Shown in pieces: positions 34,192 to 46,134 of a DNA stretch of 64,000 bases. Location of the stretch: NCBI GenBank assembly GCA_002221725.1, contig NJFT01000015.1, positions 186,001-250,000 of the forward strand, written 5' to 3'. The translations under genes were made by a program, and so were the position numbers. The notes under the pieces were generated by a model. It saw nothing but the letters and a program-made list of their open reading frames with translations, had not been told where the DNA came from and searched no databases. The DNA comes from Scedosporium boydii (Eukaryota; Ascomycota; Sordariomycetes; Microascales; Microascaceae). Numbering within the stretch: position 1 is the stretch's first letter; every line of letters begins with the position of its first letter.

Positions 34192-36538
34192 CCTCTCTGG
34201 TCGGACCAATCCCAAATGCAGCTCGAGGCTGTATGGAGTCATGTCGAGGGTACGAAGTAGAAAGAGATGAAAGGCCAGAGGAAAAGAAATTTAAAAATTT
34301 TAACTTCATCGCTCTCGTCGGCCAACCCGGACGCTCGGTCTCGGTCACGGACATGGATAAGCCCTAACCGGGATCTAGCGTCGGTGAGTCTAAAACAGGC
34401 TCACTTGTTACTTTTCTTTCTCGTTCATTTTCGTCCTCGTGACTTCGTCGAGTCTGCAGACAAGAATGGAAAGAGTCGAGACTCACTTCGTACAAGGAAG
34501 ATTCGAGAGAGACCCTTGTCTCCCTGTCTTGCTATTAGTGAAGTGAATTGAACCCCCACGCAGAAACACGGCTCATCACCACCACTTACAAGTAGCACCC
34601 ACGGACGGGACCGAATTGCCGCAGGCGAACGGACTCAGTGATCCACCACGGGTCCCACGCAGACGCTTCAACACCCCGCGCTCAGCTTTGGGCGTCCAAC
34701 CAGGGCGAGCCTGGAGAGAGACCATCTTTTCAATATAATAGTGCTGATCTGCATTGGCTCTGCTGCATCTCGACCAAGTCAGGCTCGCTGGTCGGGGTTA
34801 ACCATAGCCAATTGGTGGCGGGTCAGCGGGCAGGACCCTTGCCGGCTGGCGAGCCTATCAAATGTCCTCTGTTCCCTGATTAAACCGGGCCAGGCCATAA
34901 CATTCCACGAAGTCTGCAGCTTGGTTCCGATCCCGGTTCGCTCCAGCCATCCATCCCACTGCCAGCGCCCAGCGGGGGACCATGGAGACGCACACATTGT
35001 CGGTCAAGTGTTACCTTTGTACTTGGCTCTGTTGTGGAGATAGACATGCGACACTCTTTGGAATACAGGAGACGGTCAACGAGATTGAATTAGTTTCGAC
35101 GACAACACCAGTGCACGATGGCACAGGTCAGGCCAGCCCATTCGAGGCCAGCCCAACCCACGCCACGACACGACAGTCGGAAACGACGAAACGACTACTT
35201 CGTATGAAGAAGATGATGACGGCGCATGTGTACATCCAATCTCGGGAGGATCAAAGGACCTCGAGAGACCAGACACCTCCGTCGGACTCTGGGAGCCCAA
35301 CCTGCAAGGCCTGAAATATATATAAATATATCTCCCGAAGTATCTGTCATTTCTGAGATTTTGCCATGTCATTATTTGCATTATTCCCCGCGCATTGCCA
35401 GCATCGCGTTTGGGATGAATGATGCATCTCGCGTTGGACGTAGCACAATACAAGTTCGCCATAACCATCCACATCCATGCCATGCCCATGTCCTGTCCAT
35501 GCCGACGCCCATAATCCATGTCTGCCCATGCTCATCATGTCTTGAGTCTTGTCTTGTCCCTGTCCTGCCCCATCCCAACCCGCCGTTTCCTCTCACATCA
35601 GTTGTAACCAACCCAAGCCCACACGCGCACACGCACGCACACACACACACACCCACTCACTCAACTCACACAACTCCCACGCATACATTTTACATTTGAC
35701 ACGCACGCACACCTACATGAGGTGCATCTACCACCTCAGTACCTGTGTGCAGCTACATACAAAGCTACATACCAAGCCCAACCCCCCGCTAAGCCTGCCG
35801 AAAATCTGCGAGTTTGATGAATTGACGCTCCTCCGCTCCTCAGACGCCGCCACATCGTGCATCCTGCGGTCGGTTCTTTTAACCCTGGTCAACCTCAGAA
35901 AGCCCGCCACCCCGGAACTTACCCTCCATCGAATTATGAGAAGAGCAAGGACAGGAAAAAAAAGAGAACAAAATTTTTAAAAATTAAAGGAAAGAAAGGA
36001 TCCAAAAAGCCTGTACATCGGCAAGCAAGGAACTTCCGAATCGGGAAACAAGACACCCCACAGAAGATATCCAAGTCCCAAGCCCCGAGCCCGTTACCCC
36101 CAACCTAGATCCACCGAAAAGCGATCCCTCGATCGGGCTGCGATCCGGCTAAGGTACAAGGCACCAGGCCCGAGTAGTGTTTGGCGTTTGGAGGTACGGC
36201 AGAACCAAAGCGGAAAGGAGGAAAAAAAAAAATGAGCGTTTCTTCACTCCCAAAGACCTGACAGAAAGAAGAAGAAAAGAAAGGAAGAAAGACGAGCAAA
36301 AACCTTCCCCCCGCCCAATTCGTCGTGCGACTTTGACGGCGACACAAGCGAGAAGGCTGTATTAGCATGCCCCCCGCGGCCTCCCCGCATGCCCTGTCCT
36401 CCACTCGTTGAAAGGCCGCTTCTCGCGTGTCCTCAGTGAAAAGCCCAGCTTCCGTAGCCGCCACTACCAACAACAACAATCCCGGAAAAGTTACTACTCA
36501 ACCCTTGACGGCCTGGACGACACTGTCCGGGCTAGAGT
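34192..36538. other. 2.3-kb spacer upstream of the Zn2Cys6 gene
   Basis: No supported gene. It contains TACGAAGTA at 34251-34259 just after PPWD1, TACTTCGTA at 35196-35204, a CA-rich microsatellite at 35621-35653 and a purine-rich stretch at 35930-36300. The last part may be a long 5' leader. Confidence 0.55.
35621..35653. repeat. CA/CGCA microsatellite
   Basis: A stretch of alternating CA and CGCA dinucleotides ending in a pure CA run, intergenic. Confidence 0.9.
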
Positions 36539-39500
36539 ATGCCGCGCCCCAAGAAGCCCGGAGCGCCTGAACCGAAGCGAAGAAGCAGAACGGGATGCTG
36601 GTAAGTTCTAACCCTTGACGTGGGAGAAGGAGAAGGTGAGAGAATAAGAGAGCGACGAGGGGTCCCCAAGAAAAACTGCGGGGGCGGGGTTTCGCATGAT
36701 GTTCGCTGACGCCAAATCCCCCCCGGTCCGGTCCATCGGTCCATCCTCGCGGAGCATGTAAAAAGTTAACCTCTTCACGTCTAGGCAGTGTAAAGGTCGA
36801 AAAGTAAAGTGTGGCGAAGAACGACCCTCTTGCCTCAAGTACGTCCAGTCCCGCCCTAGATCCCGTTCCTCGTGATACTCGAGATAAACCTCCCCGTCCT
36901 CCCTGGTACTGCCCCCGACCGATCTAACAGGGACCTGCCCGACAGTTGTCGGAAAGCCGGCCACACATGCGATTATAGTATTCGGCTGAACTGGGATGGT
37001 CGCCGCACGAAGCGGACCTCCTATGATGCCACCGGCGACGGCCAGCTATCTTCCCCCACACGGGGTCAGCGCCCGTTTACCATCATCAACCAGACCTTTG
37101 CCGCCAATGCCTCGCCTCAGCTCCCGCCGCAGCAGCGGCGCCTTAGCGAGGGGTCCTGGAATGAGGACCAGCTGATTCCGAATCGAACCCCTGATGCTAG
37201 GAACGACACCGCCCAGCAGCAGGTTCCTGTGAGCCCGAGCAACCGCGTGTTCCCTGAAAGAGACTCCCTCCTACTGAGTCCGGTCATCGATGCGAGTGCC
37301 AGGAATGCGGCGCAAGAGCAAGAGCAGATCCTAAGGGACATGCTAAACCCGAGAACCCAACCTCCCAAGGAACTGCCAAACTTCAATGCCCGCCAATTCG
37401 TGGTGCCTATTCCCGAGCCTGCCGTGGCTGGCCCCAGCCCTCCCCGGGACTTTGATAACCTTCTTTTTCGGCAACCCCAGGAGACAGCCGGAGGCATCCT
37501 CGCCCCTCTCGGGACCCCATCCACTCTTCAATCTGCAGGCAGCATTGTTGCTACTCCCACTCTAGGCGATGAAGGGAATACGCCCATCTTCATGCGCTTC
37601 CACCCGCTTGCTAATCTCGGCACCCTTGCATCTCCACTTACACCCATGACGCCGTCCTCGTACAGTGACGATGATCCTCGTGCCGCTCAGCAGACTCCGT
37701 CGAATCCCGCTTCCCCCGACATCCGCCGGCTTACCGTCAACTCCCTTCTCTCTGGTCCCCCGGGGCCGGTTTACAATTCCACAGAAGGCCATCTTATTCG
37801 CAACAATGCCGTCCCGGGGTTCGGGCCTGGCTTCGAGTACGACTTCGATCTCTTCGGAGGAGCACGCTTCTATGGTTATGACCTTGGAAAGCGAGACGAA
37901 GACCTTCCCAAGAACGACGATCGCAACGCCATCGCCTCGACACCTCCCACGCCTCAAACGCCTCAGGATCACGCGCATGATTTATTGCATAGTGCTGGAC
38001 ACGGCGGTGTTGATGACGCTTTCAAATTCGAGACGAAGTACAGTGATCGACCGAGCCGGAAGAGCGGCGGGTACTACAAGGAGCCTGTGCCGATTAGGAT
38101 TCCGCATAGTCTGGAGCCATTACCCCGAAAGTCAGTGTTTCCTGTCCCCAGATCATACTTGAAAATACTGGTTAGGCTGACAACTTGCGATTGCTAGGCT
38201 GCAGGAGAATCCGATGAATTTGCTGGTGCGTATAACGTCCCTGTCGAACCTCAATAACATGTTTCTGTATTTTTTTTCTGTTCTGACCGCTAACTCGGAT
38301 TGCAGTACTTTGTAAGGATATGATATAAATGTTCGTCATGAGATCACGCATGAGCTAACTTTTCCCAGCACCATTTCCTCAATCACACTGCTAGAGGTAT
38401 GTGCCTTTATCACAAGAGGTAGCCATGTTTCAGGCCGGGGGCTCTAACAGCCGAGCAGTTCTCATGCCGTATGACGACCAGCAGTCGAATCCGTTCCGTA
38501 TCATTCTTCCCCAGATGGCTGTCAAGAATGACCATCTTCTCAGTCTTCTCTTGGCTTATTCTGGTACGTGAAGAGTGGCGGATATACCAGGCCTTTTCAT
38601 GTTTTGCTCGCCCTAACCTTTTCCTTTTCTTTCTTTTTTTTTCTCCCTCGATCCAGCCTCCCACCGTGCTAGGCTTCTCCACCAAAAGGAACCCGAGATG
38701 CGCATGGCCCTCTGGGTCCAGGACATCTTCCCCGCCCTCCGTGAAGCCCTCAGCGACGACACCCGCATCATATCCAACACCAGCCTCGCCACCGCCATCA
38801 TGCTCGCGTCTCTCGAGATCATCTCCCCCAAGGCCTTCGGCTACGCCATCCCCTGGCAAGAACATCTCAACCTCGCCCGCGACCTCATGCGGAAGCGCTT
38901 CTCCGGCATCGGGGTCCCCAAGATCACGCACTCAAGTTCCCGAGAAGATCAAGTGTGCTCCTTCCTATGGAGCTGGTTCACCTACCTCGACGTGCTCGGG
39001 GGTCTCTCCGGCGGGCCTCGCAAGACCGACTCGTCCCTGATGCTGCCGCTCGAGTACACCGACGACCCAGACGAGATCGACTGCATAATGGGCTTCACGA
39101 CGCGCTGCGTCCGCCTCCTAGCCGGAACCGCCGACCTCGCCCGCCTCAGCGACGCGCAGCGCATCATCCCCGGCAACACCGTCAACCAGTATTGGTCGCC
39201 AACGCCCGAAACCGTGCAGCGCGCTCACGCCCTCGAATCGGCCCTCCGCGAGAGCGTCGAGCGCGAATCCCGCCCCTGCAAGCACATACCCATCGAGAAC
39301 GTCGACGGCAGAGACCGCGTCGAGATGGCAGCTACCAACGAGGCGTTCCACTGGGCGGGCATCGCGCAGCTTCATAGACGGGCCCTGGGGAAACCTGCCT
39401 CGCATCCTGATGTCCAGGAGCCCGTTGTGAAGATCATGCAGTGTCTTGGGCGTATTCGGAAAGGAGGGACGGCGGAGATGGGGATATTGTTTCCCATGTT

Positions 39501-39793
39501 CACGGCGGGGTGCGAGACTTCGGATGAGTATTGTAGGGCTCAGATTCTGGAGAGGTTCAGGAGTGTTGAGAGGAATGGGATGACACAGGTGAGTAATAAT
39601 CTTCGGAATTCATGTTCCAATCGTTGCCCTGCGCTTTCCTGGCCCTCTTCCTCGTCCTTTTCTTCTCCTTTCCTCCCCGGCTAACAAGGCCGTGTCGTGT
39701 GTCTAGATCCGCAAGGCAAGGGAATTGATGGTGAAAGTTTGGAAGGATGGCCGGCCCTGGGAAACCATGCTCAAGAATGAATTCATTGGGTGA
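36539..39793 (+). CDS. Zn(II)2Cys6 fungal transcription factor
   Basis: Gal4-type nuclear regulator. Nine proposed exons: 36539..36600, 36785..36838, 36946..38130, 38198..38225, 38306..38311, 38369..38396, 38459..38563, 38657..39588, 39707..39793 (828 residues, all phases consistent). The zinc cluster C-W-Q-C-K-G-R-K-V-K-C...C-L-N-C-R-K-A-G-H-T-C is assembled from exons 1-3, with the spacing C-x2-C-x6-C-x6-C-x2-C-x6-C, residues 21-46. Basic residues precede it. A long Pro/Ser/Asn-rich linker (70-420) follows, then a fungal transcription factor domain of the type with Y-F-H-H-F-L-N-H-T-A-R and N-P-F-R-I-I-L-P-Q-M-A. Exon 5 is a six-base micro-exon coding Tyr-Phe; skipping it also keeps frame. 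Target genes cannot be told. Confidence 0.87.
38306..38311 (+). other. Six-nucleotide micro-exon (Tyr-Phe) in the Zn2Cys6 gene
   Basis: TACTTT is flanked by TGCAG on the left and GTAAGG on the right, between GTGCGT at 38226 and CCCAG at 38368. Including it gives N-L-L-Y-F-H-H-F-L-N-H-T-A-R, which fits the family; without it Tyr-Phe is lost. Confidence 0.6.
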
Positions 39794-40308
39794 TGAAGTG
39801 CCTCTAGCCTTTTTTTATAGTTAACTTTTCCTTTCCTTCGTCTTTCCTTTCCTCTTCTTCTCTTTTTTCTCTCCCCCTTTTCACTTCTTGTTAGTATATT
39901 TGCAGTTGCATTGCTTTTCTATGACGGTTTCAACCTGTGGGAGGATTCGTTTTCGGGAGGGGAGGAGGCTACAATCTTGGGATCTAAAAACGAGAAAAAA
40001 TATCTGGTTATTTAAAAGTTGCATAGCGAAGCTCAAAGTCTTCGAATGAATCATACCCTTTGAACTCTCAATCATCTCATCAAAACCCGGGGTGCTTCGT
40101 TTCGATTTCCTCTCTAGAGACGTGGCTCAAACCTCTCCTTGAGAGACAAGACATCACCGAAGTCTTTTCCGGAAAAACAATATGAACCGTCATCACAGAA
40201 TTACCTTCATGATTTTGTGGATATCTGTCTACCATAGTTAAACTGAACACCTCTTTCCCCCTTTCTATCTTATTCACTCCCTCATGACCCCAATTTTCCT
40301 TTTATTCT
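39794..40308. other. Tail-to-tail spacer between Zn2Cys6 gene and CCT4
   Basis: T-rich and C-rich 3' flanks. No gene is seen. Confidence 0.6.
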
Positions 40309-42141
40309 TCACCTACTGAGTGCTATATCATCAATACGCAAAATCATCTTGACAGTCTCCGCCGCTAGCTCAATAGCACTCGTGCTAACCAACAAGGGCT
40401 GAAGCACATTCTCCTTGGCAATATTAGAGTTAACGCCGCCCGACTTGATACTCACGCCCGCGTTCTTCTCGCCCATCTCGTGCCTGTGTCGCAGCTCCGT
40501 GACGACCTTGATGCTGTTGAGACCGGCGTTCTCGGCTAGGGTCGTCGGAATAACTTCCAGCGCCTCGGCGAACGCCTTCCAGCAGATGGCCTCGGCGCCG
40601 GTGAGCGTCCTGGCCTGCTTGGAGAGCTGCGCCGCGATCTCGATCTCCGGCGCACCACCCCCGGCAATGAGAGCCTTCTTCTTCACCAGACACCTCACGA
40701 CACAAAGGGCATCGTGGAGACTGCGCTCGGCCTCGTCGAGGATGAGGGAGTTAGCGCCCCGCACCACCACGGACACTGTCTTGCCCGCCGACTTGGTGCC
40801 CGTAACCTTGACCATGCGCGAGCCGGACGATTGGACCTCCTCGACGAGGTCGGCGCTTCCTAGCTTGTCTTCGGTGAAGGAGTCGATATCGGCGATGGGC
40901 TTGCAGCCAGTGGACTTGCAGATGAACTCCACCTCATCCCTCTCGATGTCCTTTACCGCGAGAATGTTGAGCTTGGCCAGGAAGTGAAGCGAGAGATCGT
41001 TGATAGCGTCTCGGAGAATCGACTTCTGGATGAGCAAAACATTGCACTTCGCCTTCTTAATCTTCTTGACTAGGTTGAGGAGGTACTGTCGTTCCTCCTT
41101 GACAATCTTGTCCATTTGCCTGTAGTCGTTGACGGCAATTGTGTTTTCCATCTGAAAAGAATCCCTGTTAGTGCTTCCGTGACCTAACACAAAGTGTAAT
41201 TATGGGAAGAAGACGAAGAGCGGCTGGAAAGACATACATCAGGCTTGGGAGGGCTAAGCTGGAACTGGATAAGACCAATTCTCGCCTTCTCCATCCTCAC
41301 AGGGCCACCGGCGCCCTTCAGTACGGGCTGCTCTAATACTAGACCATCAACAAGCTCGCTGTCCTCGATGGTTCCGCCGACCTTCTTGACTATACGAATG
41401 TTCTTGAGGTCTACGTTATCCGCCGTCTTCAGATCTATCGTCTTGACGACCGAGTTCACCGCCATGGGGCCGAGAAGGTTCGAGTATTGGGAGACGATCT
41501 TGGAAGAGAGTGAGGTGTTGGCAGCTTGGAGAAGGGCGGAGGTATCGGTGAGTTGGATCGGCTGGGACATTTCGTGAAGGATCTCGACCGAGGCGGCGGC
41601 CGCCCTTTGGAAGGCCTCCGAAATAACTGAAGGGTGGATACCCTTGTTGAGTAGCCTGTCCGCAGCGCCGAGCAAGCTTCCGCAGATGACGACGACTGAT
41701 GTCGTACCGTCCCCGGCTTCAACATCCTGGGCTGTGGAGAGGTTGACCAGCATCTTGGCCGTAGGGTGCATGACCGACATGCTCTTCAGCATCGTGTTTC
41801 CATCGTTCGTGATTATGGTCTCTCCCTTTCCGCTTCGAATCATCTTGTCCATGCCACGGGGGCCGAGCGAGGTTCGGATGGCATCGGCGACGGCTATAGG
41901 AGGGGAGAGGAGTAAAGTGTAAGTCTTTGGATCTATCCCGACGGTTTATGTACGAGGGAACAGAAAAAATAAGTACCTCTAGCTGCGACAATGTTGGAAG
42001 ATCGTACGGCGACGGGCTTCTCCTTGTCCTTCAAGCAGGCAATTAAAGTTAGTGCAGTTCTCAGATTATAAGGCGGGGAGCTTCCCATACTCTGAAGGTG
42101 GCCTCGCCTCCGCCTCCGCTCGCTTGCGCAGTTGCCGACAT
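40309..42141 (-). CDS. CCT4: Chaperonin TRiC/CCT subunit delta (CCT4)
   Basis: Subunit of the cytosolic group II chaperonin that folds actin, tubulin and WD40 proteins. Exons on the minus strand are 42141..42091, 42028..41977, 41893..41238 and 41151..40309 (533 residues, the normal size). The first exon codes a Gly-rich leader, and the second begins [13 protein letters not shown]. The ATP-binding motifs are present: [10 protein letters not shown] and G-D-G-T-T-S-V-V-V, the latter with the catalytic Asp. The C-terminal half includes [10 protein letters not shown] and ends [11 protein letters not shown]. The leader and C-terminal sequence match the delta subunit rather than the other seven. It shares a divergent promoter with RPT1. 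Confidence 0.94.
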
Positions 42142-42808
42142 CGTGGATTGTGTAAATGCGACTGGTGGGATCAACCAAAGGGAAGAGAAACTCAAGCGAC
42201 CGGGAGGAGTAGATGAGCCAAGGGATAGGGTCGTGAAGGAGTACTGATTCTACTACCCCAAGTCGTTTACGACTGTTGCCTCTGGAAGAGCTCAGAAATA
42301 TTCTTTGGCGGGGCCCCCTGTTCCCCTCCACGTGACTGCGCGAGGTCGCTATCAACCTGGAGGTTCGAGGGGCAACAACGGGTCTGGGAGATTCCACGAA
42401 GTACTGAGCTGAGGTACAATGGAGTGAATTCATTGGTTGTCATTACTAATATTGACACCCGGTCTAATTGGTCCATTCGCCACATTCGCACATGGTCACT
42501 CCCAGAAAGGTACTAGCGCCATATCAGCCTCGCAGATACTCGCCTCGAAAGCCCAGGTCAAGGCAGCTAGACATTACGAACATCGCCAATGCTCCAACCC
42601 ATCGCCAATCTGCTCGACTTCTCATCCTAAACAACACCCCGTCGCAAATATCTCAACCGTCCTCGAAACCAAAACATTCACCACCTCACGACACATCTAC
42701 CACCGTACTCTCACTGCCGAATTTCGAGACGTATCATCCTCCCTCGATTCATTTCCGCCCTTAGAACCCACACCAACCTGATAGCTCGAAGCTCACCAGC
42801 TCGCCACC
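42142..42808. promoter_or_regulatory. Shared divergent promoter of CCT4 and RPT1
   Basis: 667 bp separate the start codons of a chaperonin subunit and a proteasome ATPase. I looked for the proteasome-associated element GGTGGCAAA and did not see it. The CGAAGTAC near 42398 is only part of the dispersed TACGAAGTA word. Confidence 0.6.
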
Positions 42809-44358
42809 ATGGTATGTTCCAGCCTCAACCCTCAAGATCCATTGCTACTCTGTTCCATCCCACGTACATTTACTGACGTTCTCCAAAGCGTACGGCAACA
42901 GGTGCAAACTGGGAAAAGTACAAGAAGAACTTCGACGACGAGGAGACAGAAGAGAAGAAGATCACGCCTCTTACCGATGAGTACGCATCAACGCCGCCTC
43001 CCCCGCCAAAAGAAGACAACGTCTTCTAGCTTCATACGAAAAGAATCTAACATGTATTATCGAATAGGGATATTCAGGTTCTTAAGACATACGGTGCGGC
43101 TCCCTACGGAGCTGCCATCAAGAAGCTTGAGCAACAAATAAAGGAGAAGCAAGCTAGTGTAGATGAGAAGATTGGAGTTAAGGTAAGAGATGCAGACCCA
43201 TAAAGACGACCGCCCTTCGTTCAATCACCTTCTAACGCCTCGCAGGAATCAGATACCGGTCTCGCGCCGCCCCATCTCTGGGATGTGGCAGCCGATCGCC
43301 AGCGAATGTCCGAGGAACAACCGCTTCAGGTAGCGCGGTGTACCAAGATTATCGCTGATGAGAAAGGCGACGAGTCGAAGAGCAAATACGTTATCAACGT
43401 CAAGCAAATCGCCAAGTTTGTCGTTCAACTCGGCGAGCGAGTGAGCCCTACCGATATCGAGGAAGGAATGCGCGTGGGTGTCGACCGGAACAAGTACCAG
43501 ATTATGCTTCCCTTGCCGCCCAAGATCGACTCGAGTGTGACTATGATGACGGTCGAGGAGAAACCCGATGTTACATACGGAGATGTTGGTGGATGCAAGG
43601 AGCAAGTCGAGAAGCTGCGTGAGGTCGTCGAGATGCCTCTGCTCTCCCCTGAGCGTTTCGTTAGCCTCGGCATCGACCCTCCCAAGGGCGCCCTCCTCTA
43701 CGGCCCTCCCGGTACCGGAAAGACGCTATGTGCCCGAGCTGTTGCCAACAGGACGGACGCCACCTTTATCCGAGTCATTGGTAGCGAGTTGGTCCAGAAG
43801 TATGTCGGCGAGGGAGCCCGTATGGTTCGTGAGCTATTCGAGATGGCCAGGACGAAGAAGGCCTGCATCATCTTCTTCGATGAAATCGACGCTGTCGGCG
43901 GTGCCCGATTCGACGACGGTGCTGGCGGCGATAACGAGGTGCAGAGGACCATGTTGGAGCTCATCACCCAACTTGACGGATTCGACGCCCGAGGAAACAT
44001 CAAGGTCATGTTCGCCACCAACCGCCCCTCGACCCTCGATCCCGCCCTCATGAGGCCCGGCCGTATCGATCGTAAGATTGAATTCTCCCTTCCCGACCTC
44101 GAAGGCCGAGCCAACATTCTCCGCATCCACGCCAAGAGTATGTCCGTCGAGCGCGATATCCGCTGGGAGCTCATCTCGCGTCTCTGCCCCAACGCGACCG
44201 GTGCCGAGTTGAGGAGTGTGTGCACGGAGGCTGGTATGTTTGCCATCCGTGCCAGGAGAAAGGTGGCTACGGAGAAGGACTTCCTCAGCGCCGTCGAGAA
44301 GGTCATCAAGGGTAATCTCAAGTTCAACTCGACGGCGTCGTACATGCAGTACAACTAA
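42809..44358 (+). CDS. RPT1: 26S proteasome regulatory particle ATPase Rpt1
   Basis: AAA+ ATPase of the base ring of the 19S particle that unfolds ubiquitinated substrates. Exons are 42809..42811, 42889..42980, 43068..43182 and 43246..44358 (440 residues). The first coding exon is only the ATG. After it come [11 protein letters not shown] and [12 protein letters not shown], typical of Rpt1, then a coiled-coil-like helix. The AAA domain has Walker A G-P-P-G-T-G-K-T (about residue 222), Walker [10 protein letters not shown] and the second region of homology with M-R-P-G-R-I-D-R-K. The C-terminal end ...S-Y-M-Q-Y-N is family-like. The call is secure. Confidence 0.95.
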
Positions 44359-45348
44359 GCGTTGGGGGCGGTGTTGTTTTCTTTTGCCCCTCTTGGAGGT
44401 GGAGGTAGATAAAGAGGAAGAAAAGTTGAAGTTCCACTCTGGATGAATGGGGCATATAACTTGTATGAGTACCTTGTAAACTGCTCTCCTGCGCTCTCGG
44501 AGTGAAAGAGGATGGATGAGCAGAGTCGTCCACAACCAGGTTAAACGGAAATGGTGCTGAAATAGAAATTCATGGTCTTTTATTAGACCCAACACTTGTT
44601 TCTCTGACAAACTTCTAATGTCCTACTTTGGAAAAGAATATCTCTTGTTAATTTTAGTTGTATTTCTTGTGAATTATGAACTTTGCATGAGAGACTGTTT
44701 GATTTGGTGGTTGGTATATTCCTTCACCATTCTGCTACAGCTCCCTACATTCCTTTCGCTATGGGGGTTCCAACCCATTCCCCCCTTCCCCTTAACTAAA
44801 TATATAATGCATTGTAAGCAAGAACCAGAAACCAAGCAAGCTTATCCTCTCATGCAAGAACAGCCACTTCTCCTCTTGAGTTGTGAAAGGGGCAGCAAGT
44901 AAAGTCCAACATACCCCCTTAAAGCAATCGCTAGATCATTCCCCATTGCTCCCAGGACAATCATTAAACCCAAGAACTCAGCTGGAGCTAAAGGAAGAAA
45001 AATGAGGCTGTGAGGGGGATGGGAAGAAGCAACGAGCATAGTAGTTGTGTGACCAGGTGCCATGCAAGAAATGTGAAGGCCCAGCCCTGAAAGGCACAGG
45101 TGAGATATGAGACCATGATACCAAATGCCATAGCCCAGATGCTTTCAGCCCAATACACCCAGGCTATGACTTACAACTCCATAATCCCATCCATAGCTCC
45201 ATTTCAGAAGGCAAAAGGGGACCCAATAGAAAGACAGTCGTGAAAACCCCCAGTAAAAAATGAATTGAAGATGGACAGTATTCCCCAAAGGAAAGAAAAG
45301 AGTCGAGGGAAAAGGAAAGAAGAAGAAAAGGGAGCGAAGAAAGCAGGC
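44359..45348. other. Spacer, no gene seen
   Basis: 3' flank of RPT1 and of the Cys-rich protein gene. Short frames on both strands (up to about 94 codons) are hydrophobic by composition only. Confidence 0.55.
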
Positions 45349-46134
45349 TTAAACACCCTCCATCCGTGATAAACATCCCAGGCAGGCAATATCTCCATCG
45401 GAACCCATCTCGACACAGCATCGACTACACACTACGCTCCTGTGGCCGCTGGCTGCCCAGCCGTCGTTTCCGGATGCTTCCCCTCCTTCATTGGTGCCGC
45501 ATTCTCGTTGTGGCGGCGCGTCGTCCATGTGAAACGATCTCGAAAGTACCTCCTGCTCCGAGAGTACGCCAGAGTCCTCCGACATGCAGGTTTCGTCGCG
45601 TCCTGCCGCAGCCCAGCCCCTACACTCCCGTATGCAGACGAAGCATGTTCTGTCCCCGCACCCTTGGCAATCGGCGAACGAGTCGAGGTCTGACTTCTTT
45701 GTCGGTCTTCTGTGGCAAATGTGGCATGGTGAAAGCGAGACCCTTGACGCCGGTGTCTGTCTCGCCGCAGCGGATATGCCATTCATGTCCCTACCGGTCA
45801 CGGCACCTGGTGTAGCTGGCGGCGATCTTGTGCCACGTCGGTTTCTTTCGGGGCTGCCATCGCCCGGTATGACGCGGGCTCTCTTAACGGATGGGAGCGG
45901 TATTATTTTGCGGGTGGCAACCTGCCATTTCTCGTGGGGTGGAAGAGCAGTGTAGATCGAGGAGTTCGTGGAGGGATTCTGTACGACGCCGAAGGGCAAT
46001 TTCGGGTATTCTAGTATGGCGTAGGGTCGTTGTGAAGGTGGCGGAATGGTATTGTTGTTGTCGTAGTCGCCATCATCCCTCCTCCGCTTCTTGCAGCATG
46101 GCAACGACGACCGTTCGTCGGTCACCGATGGCAT
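45349..46134 (-). CDS. Cys-rich zinc-binding-like protein, function unknown
   Basis: A single exon of 261 residues from the M-P-S-V-T-D-E start; an upstream in-frame Met adds 21 residues. The first 140 residues are basic and Pro-rich, with K-K-R-R-R near residue 15 as a possible nuclear signal. The second half has paired cysteines: C-H-I-C-H, then C-Q-G-C, C-F-V-C, a single C before R-G-W, and near the end C-S-R-C-C and C-L-G-C. The pairs are spaced as in a double zinc knuckle or RING/FYVE-like fold, interrupted by a Ser/Asp-rich insert. I recall similar fungal hypothetical proteins but no function. The Cys pairs argue that this frame is real. Confidence 0.75.
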   Translation of the reverse strand: MPSVTDERSSLPCCKKRRRDDGDYDNNNTIPPPSQRPYAILEYPKLPFGVVQNPSTNSSIYTALPPHEKWQVATRKIIPLPSVKRARVIPGDGSPERNRRGTRSPPATPGAVTGRDMNGISAAARQTPASRVSLSPCHICHRRPTKKSDLDSFADCQGCGDRTCFVCIRECRGWAAAGRDETCMSEDSGVLSEQEVLSRSFHMDDAPPQRECGTNEGGEASGNDGWAASGHRSVVCSRCCVEMGSDGDIACLGCLSRMEGV

